A model generated the notes under the pieces. The model was not told the origin of the DNA, searched no databases, and worked only from the letters and a program-made list of their open reading frames with translations. From Sporosarcina globispora (lineage in GTDB: Bacteria > Bacillota > Bacilli > Bacillales > Cytobacillaceae): DNA of 64,000 bases. The first letter of the stretch is position 1. The number at the start of each line of letters is the position of its first letter. Positions 23,982-38,183 of this stretch are shown piece after piece. The translations under genes were made by a program, and so were the position numbers. The stretch spans positions 232,469-296,468 of the forward strand of contig NZ_LGUF01000007.1 in NCBI RefSeq assembly GCF_001274725.1, in the 5' to 3' direction.

Positions 23982-25136
23982 TTATCCTCCGATCTTTTCC
24001 TTCACAGGGGACCAAATGCCGCTCTTTTCCGCTTCTTCAAGCGCTTCTTCCGCTGAATTCCGCAAAAGCGTCACATGGCCCATCTTGCGTTTATGTTTGG
24101 CATCCTTTTTTCCGTACAAATGAATCTTCCAGCCATTCAATTCAGGTATTTTCTTAATTAAAGGCTCCTGGTGCTCTCCTAGTATGTTTACCATAACAGC
24201 CGGTTTTAATAGCTCCGTGCTGCCGAGCGGCCAATTGCATACCGCGCGGATGTGCTGTTCAAACTGGGAGGTCTCGCATGCCTCAATCGAATAATGACCT
24301 GAGTTATGCGGACGAGGAGCAAGCTCGTTAATGTAAATCTGTCCGTCTTTTTCCAAAAACATTTCGACAGCCAATGTACCGACAAGGCCTAAAGCTTCTG
24401 CCAGCTGGTTTGCTGCCTTTACTGCCCTTTCCTCAGCATCGGCGGTAATCATGGCCGGCACAATTGTCTGATGCAGAATGTTTTCTTTATGGACATTTTC
24501 CCCGACTGGAAATACCGCTTTTTCTCCCGAAGTGCTCCGGCAAATAATAACTGATATTTCCTTTTCGAAAGGAATCCATTTTTCAAGGACACATACGCCA
24601 TTCTCAAGAAGCTCTTCAGCTTTTTTAATATCCTGCCCGTTCTTTATTACAACTTGCCCTTTTCCGTCATATCCGCCTCTGGATGTCTTCAATACTGCTG
24701 GATAGCCAAGCTTTTCTATATTATCATAAATGTCTTTTTCAGTAGTAATGACCGCATATGGCGCTACCTCGCAGCCAGCTCTTTGAATGGCTGCTTTTTC
24801 CTTTGTCCGGTCCTGGGTGATCTCCAGCACCTCGCTCCCCTGTGGAACATACGCATTTGCACATAGCCACTCAAGAGCTTCCGCACTGATATTTTCAAAT
24901 TCATAAGTAACAACGTCACTGATGTCAGCCAACTCTTTTATAGAATCTAAATGACCGTATTCGCCAATGATTTTAATATCCGCTACCTGCCCGCAAGGAG
25001 AGTCTTCTGCTGGATCCAAAACAGCAATCCTGAAACCCTTTGCCTTTGCTGCCAGGGCCATCATTCTTCCAAGCTGTCCCCCGCCGATTATTCCAATTGT
25101 TTGTCCAGGTAAAATTGTTTTATTAGACAAGTTCAT
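23982..25136 (-). CDS. purK: 5-(carboxyamino)imidazole ribonucleotide synthase
   Basis: ATP-grasp enzyme making N5-CAIR. 384 residues. [15 protein letters not shown] nucleotide fold at the N-terminus, ATP-grasp [10 protein letters not shown], and [15 protein letters not shown]. The ATG at 25136 is preferred over the adjacent in-frame GTG. Overlaps the 3' end of purE by 14 bp. Confidence 0.97.
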   Translation of the reverse strand: MNLSNKTILPGQTIGIIGGGQLGRMMALAAKAKGFRIAVLDPAEDSPCGQVADIKIIGEYGHLDSIKELADISDVVTYEFENISAEALEWLCANAYVPQGSEVLEITQDRTKEKAAIQRAGCEVAPYAVITTEKDIYDNIEKLGYPAVLKTSRGGYDGKGQVVIKNGQDIKKAEELLENGVCVLEKWIPFEKEISVIICRSTSGEKAVFPVGENVHKENILHQTIVPAMITADAEERAVKAANQLAEALGLVGTLAVEMFLEKDGQIYINELAPRPHNSGHYSIEACETSQFEQHIRAVCNWPLGSTELLKPAVMVNILGEHQEPLIKKIPELNGWKIHLYGKKDAKHKRKMGHVTLLRNSAEEALEEAEKSGIWSPVKEKIGG

Positions 25137-25611
25137 CACTGCTTTCTAAAACTTCCTGTTTTGTTTTTTCTCTTTTGGCATTAAGACGTGCTGCGATGGC
25201 TGTATCGAAAGCGCCAAGGATTTGTGCTGCCAGCAGACCCGCATTAACGGCACCGGCTTTTCCTATCGCAACTGTTGCAACAGGGACGCCGCCGGGCATC
25301 TGCACGATGGACAGCAATGAGTCCATTCCGTTAAGAGCTTTTGACTGCACTGGCACTCCAATGACAGGAAGTGTCGTTTTCGCTGCTACCATTCCTGGCA
25401 GGTGCGCCGCTCCTCCTGCTCCTGCAATGATTACCTTGATGCCTCTATCTCTTGCCTGTTCAGCATATTCAAACATAAGATCCGGAGTCCGATGCGCTGA
25501 AACAACCTTTTTTTCAAAAGGGATTTCAAGCTCTTCTAGAATTCCGCAAGCGTGCTTCATTGTCTCCCAATCTGATTTGCTTCCCATAATGACTGCTGCT
25601 TGTGCGCTCAT
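25123..25611 (-). CDS. purE: N5-CAIR mutase PurE
   Basis: Rearranges N5-CAIR to CAIR. 162 residues. [18 protein letters not shown] start, with GGAGGAGAAGG just ahead; the frame reaches 13 codons further upstream into the leader terminator and is not translated there. SAHRTPD and [12 protein letters not shown] active-site loops present. First gene of the 12-gene purine operon. Confidence 0.97.
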   Translation of the reverse strand: MSAQAAVIMGSKSDWETMKHACGILEELEIPFEKKVVSAHRTPDLMFEYAEQARDRGIKVIIAGAGGAAHLPGMVAAKTTLPVIGVPVQSKALNGMDSLLSIVQMPGGVPVATVAIGKAGAVNAGLLAAQILGAFDTAIAARLNAKREKTKQEVLESSDELV

Positions 25612-25637
25612 TCCTTCTCCTCCAAATCTTCCAATAT

Positions 25638-25690
25638 AAAAAACCCGCACAGATCCTTCTCTTTTATGAGAGAAAGCAATCTGTCCGGGC
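25638..25690 (-). terminator. Riboswitch-controlled terminator ahead of purE
   Basis: Minus strand GCCCGGACAGAT...ATCTGTGCGGGTTTTTT, a long stem with a U run between the guanine aptamer and the purE ribosome binding site. It is the expression platform of the riboswitch. Confidence 0.85.
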
Positions 25691-25763
25691 TAAAAAGAGC
25701 CATAAGGAAGACACCTGCAAACGGCAGGAATCATTCCTTCTACATGCCGGGCATATCAGCTTT

Positions 25764-25836
25764 CCCTCATAGTCCGGCAATTTACGGTCGCCGGGTAGAA
25801 ACTTATGGGCCCTATTCCCATTATTATACGAGGGGC
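25764..25836 (-). ncRNA. Guanine riboswitch aptamer (purE leader)
   Basis: All purine-aptamer invariant parts are visible on the minus strand: TATAAT junction, AAGTTTCTACC (J2/3), CCGTAAAT loop, GGACTATGAGGG closing P1. The C in GACTAT is the ligand-pairing position and predicts guanine/hypoxanthine, not adenine. Ligand binding should favour the terminator at 25638-25690 and shut the operon. Confidence 0.95.
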
Positions 25837-25862
25837 TTATTCACGTTTTATTAACTACCACC

Positions 25863-25892
25863 ATATTAACAACATATCTGATACTATGTCAA
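25863..25892 (-). promoter_or_regulatory. Sigma-A promoter of the purine operon
   Basis: TTGACA (-35) and TAATAT (-10), 18 bp apart, about 30 bp upstream of the riboswitch aptamer. Confidence 0.8.
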
Positions 25893-25900
25893 TTGAAAAA

Positions 25901-25935
25901 TCGAACAATACTAAAAGTCAGACAATTAATGTTCG
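25901..25935 (-). promoter_or_regulatory. PurR operator: inverted pair of PurBoxes
   Basis: CGAACAAT and AATGTTCG in inverted arrangement, 18 bp apart, directly upstream of the -35. PurR of Bacillus binds such pairs and is released by PRPP. So the operon has two layers: PurR on initiation, guanine riboswitch on elongation. Confidence 0.85.
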
Positions 25936-25939
25936 TGTT

Positions 25940-26146
25940 TTAGTTCTCTATTCGTTTAGCTTCAAAAACAATTTGTCTGCCCGCCGGTTCATATTCAACC
26001 TTGCCGGCTGTTTTAACTTCTTTGAAAATGGGCTTCTCTGTCCTTCTAACAGGCATATATCCTGTCTTTTGAATTCTTTCCAGGCACTGGTCAATCGTTT
26101 CATTTTCCTGTACTTCAAATACCATTTTACTTTTGCCTTTGCTCAT
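25940..26146 (-). CDS. yebG: NETI-motif protein (YebG family)
   Basis: 68-residue basic protein with the name-giving Asn-Glu-Thr-Ile at residues 15-18 and a conserved [13 protein letters not shown] segment. Function unknown. ATG overlaps the stop of the preceding gene by 4 bp, so the two are co-translated. Its 3' end runs up to the PurR operator of purE. Confidence 0.85.
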   Translation of the reverse strand: MSKGKSKMVFEVQENETIDQCLERIQKTGYMPVRRTEKPIFKEVKTAGKVEYEPAGRQIVFEAKRIEN

Positions 26147-26685
26147 TGAGACAACTTTCCTCTCTTAACAGATTTCACCCAGAAGCCGCCATGGATCGTT
26201 TTTGGCTCATAAGCAATGATGAAGGCTTTAGGATCAAGTTCTTTAATCGTCTGATAAAGCTTCAGTTCATATTTTCTCGGTGTCAGGATCTGCAGGGCCA
26301 TCCGGTCTCCCTCCAGCCCATTGGCAGCCCAGTTGGTTACACCGTACCCTTTATCCCTTAAAGCTTTAGGAAGGTCTCTGTCATATTCTTTTGTAATTAC
26401 ATTTACCGTAATATAGCCAAGAGCCAGTTTCTCTTCAATTTTCATGCCTACAATAACGCCAATGCCATAACCGACTGCATAGGCAATCAGATTTTGTATT
26501 TCATTTAGGTTATCCAGAACAAGCCCCAGTCCAATTACATAGATGACAACTTCAATTGTACTTATAAATGCTGCAAGGTACCTCTGTCCCTTAAGCGTCA
26601 GAATCATCCTGATGGTAAAAAATGATACATATACAATATTAATGATCAAAATAATAGCGACCATAATAAAACTGTTTTCCAGCAA
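26143..26685 (-). CDS. yebE: DUF2179 / UPF0316 membrane protein (YebE family)
   Basis: 180 residues, TTG start nine bases behind AAAGGAGG. Three N-terminal hydrophobic helices (about 5-28, 34-55, 63-84) and a C-terminal DUF2179 domain ([33 protein letters not shown]...). Role unknown; related domains are soluble ligand sensors in other proteins. Paired with yebG as in B. subtilis. Confidence 0.88.
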   Translation of the reverse strand: MLENSFIMVAIILIINIVYVSFFTIRMILTLKGQRYLAAFISTIEVVIYVIGLGLVLDNLNEIQNLIAYAVGYGIGVIVGMKIEEKLALGYITVNVITKEYDRDLPKALRDKGYGVTNWAANGLEGDRMALQILTPRKYELKLYQTIKELDPKAFIIAYEPKTIHGGFWVKSVKRGKLSQ

Positions 26686-26843
26686 TGCAAGCTTCCTCCT
26701 TTATGGGGAAATTAAGAGGCATATGGATGTCCTCTCCCCATTAAGTCCCTATTGTACAAAAGAAATTGGCATTTGATAACCTTTTTTCGTAAATCTTTAT
26801 ATTAGGTTATCCTTATTTTTCAGTGTTGAAACTAATAGCACAA

Positions 26844-27815
26844 TTAGTCAGAATAGGGAAGTTCATATTTCCTTCCCTTTCCTTCGCCGGTATGAGAAAG
26901 CTCAAGCGAAACAAGCAATTTACTTGCTATAGAATAAGAATTTAAACATAAAAACTCTCTTATGCTTTTATTTGTTAATTGGTTGCTGATGAGAAGGGAA
27001 TAGTCCTTGAGGGATAATATGTGGGCGTCCTTTGATCGGGAGTTGCACTGAGGACAAATCCACGATCCAGATTTCCTTTTAGAAGGGATATAGAAGCAAT
27101 CAGGACAATAGACACCAGGTAAGATCTCATTTTTTTGAATATGAAACTGGGAGAGAATATCCGGATTAGCTGTACAATGATTTTTAATTAACAAGCGCGA
27201 AAGTTTTCTTAGTTCTTTTTGTGTAAATAATTCATTAGGGAATTGATTATACAGGTTACTTAACTTAAGGGGAAGAGCTGCTGCGCGGATAACTTTTTGA
27301 GAAATATTTCTTCTTCTCTCATCTGCTTTTAACACTGTTGAAGGATTACTAATCACAATTAGAGGCACAATGGGGAGATTTTTAATGTTGTGTTTTTCAA
27401 GGAAACAATGCAATTGATGCTTCTGCCTTTCTACTTGAAGAAGGGGATCTGGCAGTGCCTGTACATCATCCTTTGATATACGCAGCAGCTGATTAAATAC
27501 ATCATCAAATAATAGTGTCCCAGCGATATTCTTAACCTCCAAAATGACAACAAAACCTGCTGTTAAGATGGTAATGTCCAGCTGAATGTAATGTCCTGTA
27601 CTGTCTGGTAAACGAAGGTCATGAAGAACTAGATGTTTATCACCTGAAAGTTGTAATAAATAAAAATCAATTGCCTTTTCACCATTATAACCTGCTAAGC
27701 ATTTTCGAAGTTCCTTCTTTAATATATCAATTTTCTGATGCTCTGAAGGCAGCCTTCTTAATAACGCTTCTAGCTTTAGTGCCTTTATGGGCTTTTTTCG
27801 CTGTTTTACAATCAA
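26844..27815 (-). CDS. NERD-domain protein with C-terminal zinc-ribbon-like motif
   Basis: 323 residues starting MIVKQRKKPIKALKLEALLRR at a TTG seven bases behind AAAGGAG; an in-frame TTG 7 codons earlier overlaps the ribosome binding site. NERD (nuclease-related) domain around residues 35-150, with the Asp and the Glu-x-Lys of QLDITILTAGFVVILEVKN as the likely PD-(D/E)xK active-site residues. The C-terminal CPDCFYIP...WICPQCNS could bind zinc. Substrate unknown; possible DNA-processing or defence role, not demonstrated. Divides the rRNA operon from yebE. Confidence 0.85.
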   Translation of the reverse strand: MIVKQRKKPIKALKLEALLRRLPSEHQKIDILKKELRKCLAGYNGEKAIDFYLLQLSGDKHLVLHDLRLPDSTGHYIQLDITILTAGFVVILEVKNIAGTLLFDDVFNQLLRISKDDVQALPDPLLQVERQKHQLHCFLEKHNIKNLPIVPLIVISNPSTVLKADERRRNISQKVIRAAALPLKLSNLYNQFPNELFTQKELRKLSRLLIKNHCTANPDILSQFHIQKNEILPGVYCPDCFYIPSKRKSGSWICPQCNSRSKDAHILSLKDYSLLISNQLTNKSIREFLCLNSYSIASKLLVSLELSHTGEGKGRKYELPYSD

Positions 27816-27919
27816 AATACCACTCCTTTTTTTCAATATAAAAAGGGATTCTTCAATATTATCGTAAATCCTGCTTATAAATAGAAGGAAACTTTAATAA
27901 AATCTCGGCGGGCGTTCCT

Positions 27920-28015
27920 TTTATTGTTCAATTTTAAAATTTATTGTCCAGAATCTAAATTATATTGTCCAAAATTCTATTTTATTGTCCGATTTTCACT
28001 TTTTATTGTCCAAGC
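27920..28015. repeat. 20-21-bp-period tandem array, core TTGGACAATAAA (array 2)
   Basis: On the minus strand five units begin about three bases after the rrn terminator: conserved cores NTTGGACAATAAA at spacing 21, 20, 21, 20 (attgtc/attgtt on plus at 28005, 27984, 27964, 27943, 27923), with 8-9 AT-rich variable bases between. The last unit has GAACAATAAA. The core is 10/12 identical to that of array 1 at 17181-17293. Confidence 0.85.
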
Positions 28016-28017
28016 AC

Positions 28018-28045
28018 AAAAAAGAGCACCCTTCAGGTGCTCTTT
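28018..28045 (-). terminator. rRNA operon terminator
   Basis: Minus strand AAAGAGCACC-TGAAG-GGTGCTCTTTTTT: 10-bp stem and U run right behind the 5S gene. Confidence 0.92.
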
Positions 28046-28049
28046 CATA

Positions 28050-28166
<117 letters not shown>

Positions 28167-28248
28167 ACTATTTGACTGAAGAAACTTCGTTCCTTCAAAA
28201 CTAGATAATGCATGAAGAAGTATTTGCCGAGTAATAACCATATGACTT

Positions 28249-33038
<4,790 letters not shown>

Positions 33039-33150
33039 AGAGTTGATTAGCTCATAAATTGTCTTTTAAAAAAAGACTAAAGAATTAACGTTGACGTTTT
33101 TGTTCGTTCAGTTTTCAAAGATCAATCTGTCGCTCAGAAGCGACTTTATT

Positions 33151-33179
33151 AATATATCATTTCTCAATCACTACGTCAA
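33151..33179 (-). promoter_or_regulatory. rrn promoter P2
   Basis: TTGACG - 17 bp - TATATT. Followed by GTCGCTTCTGAGCGAC hairpin and TTTGAAAACTGAACG, the boxA-like leader motif. Confidence 0.85.
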
Positions 33180-33233
33180 CAACTTTTTTTAAAGCTTGTT
33201 AAGATTGTTAACGTCTCAAGCGACTGTTTTTAT

Positions 33234-33262
33234 ATAGTAACACCTGTTGCCCAGAAGGTCAA
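33234..33262 (-). promoter_or_regulatory. rrn promoter P1
   Basis: TTGACC - 17 bp - TACTAT, about 83 bp upstream of P2. Tandem promoters are usual for Bacillus rRNA operons. Confidence 0.8.
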
Positions 33263-33311
33263 CAAGTTATTCATAAAAACTAAAAAGATTTTATTATGCA
33301 TTTAAATCAAA

Positions 33312-33344
33312 AGAAACCAGCTGATTAAAACGCAGCTGGTTTCT
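33312..33344 (-). terminator. Terminator after ptsG
   Basis: GAAACCAGCTG-CGTTTTAAT-CAGCTGGTTTC followed by TTTTG on minus. Isolates ptsG from the rrn promoters. Confidence 0.85.
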
Positions 33345-33359
33345 TCTATATTTATACTA

Positions 33360-35417
33360 CTATTTGGAGATGACAATGATATCTTTTTCCTTAAGATCAA
33401 CAGAGCCAGGCTTATTAATCTTGACCACTTCACCTTGCTGAAGGTTTGTGAATACGATTGGCGTTATGATAGAAGCTGCATTTTTCTCGATATAATCGAG
33501 ATCCACTTTCAACAATGGCTGCCCTGCTTCTACACGATCATTTTCTGCAGCTAACGCTTCAAACCCCTGACCTTTCAAGTTTACAGTATCAATACCTACA
33601 TGGATCAGGATTTCACGGCCTGAATCTGAAAGGATGCCGATTGCATGCTTAGTCGGGAACATATTAACAATTTTTCCGTCTACCGGTGATACAACAGTTC
33701 CTTCTGCAGGTACAATCGCAAAACCATCGCCCATCATTTTCTCTGAGAATACAGCGTCAGGTACTTCTGTGATTGGTTTGATTTCTCCTTTGATTGGTGC
33801 AATGAAAGATTCTTCCTTATGTTCAGTCTGAAGAGCTTCAGGATTTACTTCTTCAATTTGCTGTTCAACTCCGCCTTCAGGGGCTTTTTCAACTGCACGC
33901 GGTCTTTTGCCGCTCATAATATCTTTCATTTGTCCTTTGATCGTTTCAGACCTTGGTCCAAAGATGGCTTGAATGTTATTTCCCACTTCCAGTACTCCAG
34001 ATGCGCCAAGTTTCTTCAAGCGGGCTTTATCAACATTTTTAATATCGTTAACCGAGACACGAAGGCGAGTAATACAAGCATCAAGATGCGCAATATTTTC
34101 TTGTCCGCCCATTGCATCAAGAACTTCATATGGAAGATCTCCGCCTTTTCCTTCGGCAGCTGCTTCTTCCTCTTCTGCTTCTTCACGGCCCGGAGTCATT
34201 AAATTAAACTTGCGGATAGCAAAACGGAAACCAAAGTAATAAATGGCCGCAAATACTAAACCTACAGGGATAACAATCCAGGCATTTGTCTGAGGATTGA
34301 TTAAACCGAATAAGATATAGTCAATCAAACCGCCTGAGAAAGTCATGCCAATTTTAACATCCAATAGATGCATGGTCATGAATGACAGACCCGCAAACAC
34401 TGCGTGCACCGCAAACAAAAGGGGAGCTACGAATAGGAATGAGAATTCCAGAGGCTCTGTAATACCTGTTAAGAATGAAGTTAACGCCGCAGATGCCATA
34501 AGTCCACCGACTACCACTTTCTTTTCCGGGCGTGCTTCATGATAAATTGCTAATGCAGCTGCAGGGAGACCGAACATCATGAATGGGAATTTACCAGTCA
34601 TAAATGTACCTGCAGTAAGGTTTTGTACATTGTCACTGATTTGTGCCATGAAAATACGCTGGTCACCGCGAACAGTTTCACCTGCATCCGTTACATACTG
34701 TCCAAATTCATACCAGAATGGAGAGTAGAAAATATGATGAAGACCAAAAGGAATCAGCGCGCGTTCAATTACCCCAAAAATAAACGCTGATAGAGTTAAG
34801 TTCGCATGAACCATGTTTTGAGAGAAAGCATTTAGTCCTTCCTGGATCGGCGGCCAGATAACCAGCATCAGCAAGCCAAGGACTACAGACGTTGCCGCCG
34901 TAATAATCGGAACGAAACGCTTTCCGGCAAAGAATCCTAAATAAGATGGCAGTTCGATTTCATAAAACTTGTTGTATAATGCGGCAGCGATAATACCAAC
35001 AATAATACCTCCGAATACACCTGTCTGCAGAGTGGGAATTCCTAAGATATTCGCATAATTAAGCCCATTTACATCTTCTGCAGTGATTCCGGCAGCAGTA
35101 CCCATTGTCACATTCATAATAAGATAACCGATAATGGCAGCAAGCGCGGCTACACCTTCACCGCCGGCCAAACCAACAGCTACACCAACTGCAAATAGTA
35201 CTGGCAGGTTGGCAAAGACGATATCTCCTGCTTTTTGCATAACCTGAGCGACGATTTCAACCCCGCTGTTATCCAGGAATGGAGCCAGCTCAAGCAGCGC
35301 CGGATTTTGCAGAGCCGCACCAAGAGCGAGCAGTATCCCTGCTGCCGGCAGCAATGCTACTGGTAGCATTAAGGCTTTTCCGACTTTTTGCAGGACGCCA
35401 AATACTTTTTTAAACAT
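33360..35417 (-). CDS. ptsG: PTS glucose-specific enzyme IICBA
   Basis: Imports glucose with phosphorylation to glucose-6-P. 685 residues in one chain: EIIC membrane part (about 1-400, multiple hydrophobic helices, [12 protein letters not shown] and [14 protein letters not shown] motifs), EIIB around the phospho-Cys in [10 protein letters not shown], and EIIA with the phospho-His in [14 protein letters not shown] and the ending EKDIIVI. GGGGG precedes the ATG. Its leader contains a RAT/terminator, and glcT lies just upstream, so induction by GlcT antitermination is expected. Confidence 0.95.
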   Translation of the reverse strand: MFKKVFGVLQKVGKALMLPVALLPAAGILLALGAALQNPALLELAPFLDNSGVEIVAQVMQKAGDIVFANLPVLFAVGVAVGLAGGEGVAALAAIIGYLIMNVTMGTAAGITAEDVNGLNYANILGIPTLQTGVFGGIIVGIIAAALYNKFYEIELPSYLGFFAGKRFVPIITAATSVVLGLLMLVIWPPIQEGLNAFSQNMVHANLTLSAFIFGVIERALIPFGLHHIFYSPFWYEFGQYVTDAGETVRGDQRIFMAQISDNVQNLTAGTFMTGKFPFMMFGLPAAALAIYHEARPEKKVVVGGLMASAALTSFLTGITEPLEFSFLFVAPLLFAVHAVFAGLSFMTMHLLDVKIGMTFSGGLIDYILFGLINPQTNAWIVIPVGLVFAAIYYFGFRFAIRKFNLMTPGREEAEEEEAAAEGKGGDLPYEVLDAMGGQENIAHLDACITRLRVSVNDIKNVDKARLKKLGASGVLEVGNNIQAIFGPRSETIKGQMKDIMSGKRPRAVEKAPEGGVEQQIEEVNPEALQTEHKEESFIAPIKGEIKPITEVPDAVFSEKMMGDGFAIVPAEGTVVSPVDGKIVNMFPTKHAIGILSDSGREILIHVGIDTVNLKGQGFEALAAENDRVEAGQPLLKVDLDYIEKNAASIITPIVFTNLQQGEVVKINKPGSVDLKEKDIIVISK

Positions 35418-35444
35418 ATGTTAACCCCCTAAAGTTTTTTACTC

Positions 35445-35458
35445 ATTAAGCGTTTTCA
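35445..35458 (-). promoter_or_regulatory. cre-like site between the ptsG leader terminator and ptsG
   Basis: Minus strand TGAAAACGCTTAAT matches 13 of 14 positions of the cre consensus. Located downstream of the terminator, 28 bp before ptsG, so CcpA bound here would act as a roadblock. Inference only. Confidence 0.4.
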
Positions 35459-35489
35459 TTTGATAGCAGCAACTATAAAAAAAATAAAA

Positions 35490-35582
35490 AAGGCATGAGG
35501 AAAAAAGGATAGAATTCAGGTGCATACAAGGGTATCATACCCTATTCACCTAAGTTCAATTACCTTTCTTCACTCATGCCTG
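35490..35582 (-). promoter_or_regulatory. GlcT-responsive RAT overlapping a leader terminator
   Basis: Minus strand AGGCATGAG ... CTCATGCCTTTTTT forms a terminator stem; inside its 5' part lies an alternative hairpin GGTG..GGGTATGATACCC..CACC (35519-35550), the position and form of the RNA antiterminator bound by GlcT. Binding would stop the terminator from forming. Confidence 0.75.
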
Positions 35583-35637
35583 ATCGAATCAGTAACACGT
35601 AAAGACTTGCCTGTTGCTAGACAAGAAAGTATAGTAG

Positions 35638-36480
35638 TTAATTTATTTTCTTTTGAAGCCTCTGCAGATGCATGGTCAGATAAACAGCTTCTGCATTAAA
35701 GACTGGTTTTTTTAATGTTTGCTGCATTACTTTAATGAGCTTCCAAGAGAGATTGTAGCATACCGGATATTCTTCTTTCAAGAGGGAGGATATTTTTTCC
35801 GGTTCTTCTACCACCTCACCTTTGTTTACCCGCTCAACGGTAAATCGTATATGGCGGACAAGCCTCATATAATCTATGCTGTCTTTATCAATCTTAATGT
35901 CCAGCTGATCTTCAATCATATTCACGAGATGGGTCACAAGCTGAGAATGCTGATTAACTTCAGATAAATCACGGTTCATAACAGCACTATGAACATGAAG
36001 AGCAATAAACCCAATCTCTCCTTCAGGCAGATAAATGCCGGTACGCTTCCCAATAAGGTTTACAACATCGTGGGCAATTTCATATTCAAATGGGTAGAGT
36101 GTCTTAGTTTCTATTAGAAATGGATTTTTCATCTCCATCCCTTTTTTCAGGCGCGTTATCGCAAACATCAAGTGATCGGTTAACGCAACATGGATATGTT
36201 CATTAAGCATGGAGTTCGCCCTCTGTTTTATCAAGTGAATCGAGGAGATAATCGCTTCTAGCAATTCATTGTCCACAAAGGGCATCAGTTTAATATAATT
36301 CTCTTGCTCTTTTTCATTTTTAAGCACAAAGAGCTTTTCAACCAATGCTGAATCAATCGGCTGGCTGGGTTTCCGGTTAAAACCAATCCCTTTTCCGATA
36401 AGGACTACTTCTCCAAATGACTCATGGCTGCCAATAAGGACATTATTATTAAGCACTTTTTTCACCTTATACTCACCCAT
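35638..36480 (-). CDS. glcT: PtsGHI operon antiterminator GlcT
   Basis: BglG/SacY-family RNA-binding antiterminator of 280 residues. RNA-binding CAT domain KVKKVLNNNVLIG..EVVLIGKGIGFN (1-60) then two PTS regulation domains whose His residues (FIALHVHSA; LVRHIRFTVER) are phosphorylation targets of PtsG and HPr. Start at the ATG of MGEYKVKK; the upstream in-frame ATG has no ribosome binding site. Adjacent to its target ptsG. Confidence 0.94.
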   Translation of the reverse strand: MGEYKVKKVLNNNVLIGSHESFGEVVLIGKGIGFNRKPSQPIDSALVEKLFVLKNEKEQENYIKLMPFVDNELLEAIISSIHLIKQRANSMLNEHIHVALTDHLMFAITRLKKGMEMKNPFLIETKTLYPFEYEIAHDVVNLIGKRTGIYLPEGEIGFIALHVHSAVMNRDLSEVNQHSQLVTHLVNMIEDQLDIKIDKDSIDYMRLVRHIRFTVERVNKGEVVEEPEKISSLLKEEYPVCYNLSWKLIKVMQQTLKKPVFNAEAVYLTMHLQRLQKKIN

Positions 36481-36564
36481 TTTCTTCGCCCCGCCCATTA
36501 AACAAATGTACTCTCATGTTATTAAAGCCCGACCGGGAAGTCAACGGGATTGATTGGATTTTAA

Positions 36565-36630
36565 GAAAAGCGCAAGTGCCTTGCCCACCCCCGACACCCC
36601 GAGGGAATCGGCTGCTTGCGCTAGACAGTT
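36565..36630. repeat. Intergenic repeat family copy E (degenerate short form)
   Basis: gaaaagcgcaagtgccttg at one end and gcttgcgctagacagtt at the other, with accccgagggaatcggc between. Sits between pbuG and glcT. The right half has lost the ctccagcgcc block seen in copy C. Confidence 0.6.
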
Positions 36631-36666
36631 ATCGACAATCAAAATTTACACTAAATGATTATATAA

Positions 36667-36698
36667 AAAAGAGACCCGCATCTCGCCTGCGGGCCCCA
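36667..36698 (-). terminator. Terminator after pbuG
   Basis: Minus strand GGCCCGCAGGCGAGATGCGGGTCTCTTTTTT: CCCGCA/TGCGGG stem plus U run ten bases behind the stop codon. Confidence 0.85.
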
Positions 36699-36708
36699 AA
36701 CCATAATA

Positions 36709-38037
36709 TTATTTCAGGAAAATAAAATATAAAACAAATATGACGGACAGCACGTACATGATTGGGTGAATCTCTTTAATTCTTCCTTTTACAATCATGG
36801 TGATTGGATAAAAAATAAATCCGATTGCGATTCCTGTTGCGATACTGTAAGTCAATGGCATTGCAATAATAGTAAGGAATGCCGGAACTGCAATTTCAAA
36901 TTTTGTCCAGTCGATATTGCCTAATGAAGCAACCATCAATACACCGACAATGATCAGCGCCGGAGCCGTCACCGCAGAAGTAATAACCTCCAATAGCGGG
37001 AAGAAGAATAATGAAAGCAAGAAGAATCCTGCTGTTACAATCGATGCAAATCCTGTTCTCGCACCTGCCGCAACCCCTGCTGAAGACTCAATGAAAGAAG
37101 TTGTCGTTGATGTTCCAAAAATCGCACCAACCACTGTTGCTGTTGAGTCAGCCAAAAGCGCTTTACCTGCACGCGGCAATTTATTTTCCTTCATTAAGCC
37201 CGCCTGGTTGGCAACACCAACTAACGTTCCTGCTGTATCAAAGAAGTCAACAAATAGGAATGTAAGAACAACGACCAGCATGCTTGTTGAGTAGAATGAA
37301 GGGTCGCTATATGCTTCGAAAGCCGCTCCAAACGTCGGAGCTACACTTGGCACGGAATCAACAACTTTTCCTGGAACATCAATCAAACCGGCAATCATAC
37401 CAACAATCGTTGTGATCACCATCCCTATAAAAATTCCGCCATTAATTCCCTTTGTCATCAGGATAACTGTTATGACAATGCCGAAAACGGCCAGAAGCAC
37501 ATTCCCATCAGAAAAATCACCTAACCCAACAAGAACTGCATCATTATTGACAATCAGCCCTGCGCTTTGAGCGCCGACAAATGTAATAAATAAACCGATT
37601 CCTGCACTAACCGCATACTTTAATTCTGCAGGAATTGAGTTAATGATTTTTTCGCGCAAACCTGAAAGGGATAAAAAGATAAAGATAATCCCTGAGATAA
37701 GAACTCCGCCTAACGCATGCTGCCAAGGAATTCCCATCGTTAAAACAACCGTATAAGCAAAAAATGCATTTAATCCCATACCCGGAGCAAGCGCAATCGG
37801 ATACTTTGCTAATATCCCCATTAAAAGGGAACCAATAGCCGCAGCCACTGCTGTTGCCACGAATACTGCACCATAGTCCATTCTCATGGCATCCGGCAAG
37901 TCAGGAATATCCATTAACGATAAAGTGATCGGATTAACGACTAAGATATAAGCCATTGCTAAAAATGTGGTAAGTCCGCCGATGAATTCACGGCGATAGT
38001 TCGTTCCTAGTTCTTCAAACTGGAAGTACTTCTTCAT
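36709..38037 (-). CDS. pbuG: Hypoxanthine/guanine permease (NCS2, AzgA/PbuG type)
   Basis: Proton-coupled purine importer. 442 residues; MKKYFQFEELGTNYRREFIGGLTTFLAMAYI is the family N-terminus, preceded by GGGGGAAGAG. The open frame continues 36 codons upstream through the riboswitch terminator; this is leader, not protein. About 12-14 hydrophobic segments; DFFDTAGTLVG and AYILVVNP are conserved transport motifs of the AzgA-like branch. Controlled by guanine riboswitch and PurR. Confidence 0.92.
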   Translation of the reverse strand: MKKYFQFEELGTNYRREFIGGLTTFLAMAYILVVNPITLSLMDIPDLPDAMRMDYGAVFVATAVAAAIGSLLMGILAKYPIALAPGMGLNAFFAYTVVLTMGIPWQHALGGVLISGIIFIFLSLSGLREKIINSIPAELKYAVSAGIGLFITFVGAQSAGLIVNNDAVLVGLGDFSDGNVLLAVFGIVITVILMTKGINGGIFIGMVITTIVGMIAGLIDVPGKVVDSVPSVAPTFGAAFEAYSDPSFYSTSMLVVVLTFLFVDFFDTAGTLVGVANQAGLMKENKLPRAGKALLADSTATVVGAIFGTSTTTSFIESSAGVAAGARTGFASIVTAGFFLLSLFFFPLLEVITSAVTAPALIIVGVLMVASLGNIDWTKFEIAVPAFLTIIAMPLTYSIATGIAIGFIFYPITMIVKGRIKEIHPIMYVLSVIFVLYFIFLK

Positions 38038-38076
38038 TTCTCTTCCCCCTATTGGCTGTATATATAAATTTAGATA

Positions 38077-38106
38077 TAAAAAAACTCCGGCTTTGAGTAC
38101 CGGAGC
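38077..38106 (-). terminator. Riboswitch-controlled terminator ahead of pbuG
   Basis: Minus strand GCTCCGG-TACTCAAAG-CCGGAGTTTTTTT. Expression platform of the aptamer at 38184-38253. Confidence 0.88.
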
Positions 38107-38183
38107 ATTGACAACTGGGCTCGTGCTTGCAATAGGGGAAAACAAAAAAGAATAATCGCAAAAGTTATCCCTATCTGCACTTA

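Noticed and set aside
25612-25650. 13-residue N-terminal extension of PurE
   Set aside because: It is the leader terminator; GGAGGAG is located just before the internal ATG.
25805-26149. 114-codon plus-strand frame over the pur promoter
   Set aside because: It crosses the PurR operator and lies antisense to yebG; no ribosome binding site.
17181-28015. The 21-bp arrays as CRISPR arrays
   Set aside because: Cores of about 12 bp and spacers of 8-9 bp are far too short, spacing wobbles by one base, and there are no cas genes in the window.
38038-38145. 36-residue N-terminal extension of PbuG
   Set aside because: It translates the riboswitch terminator; the internal ATG has the ribosome binding site and family N-terminus.
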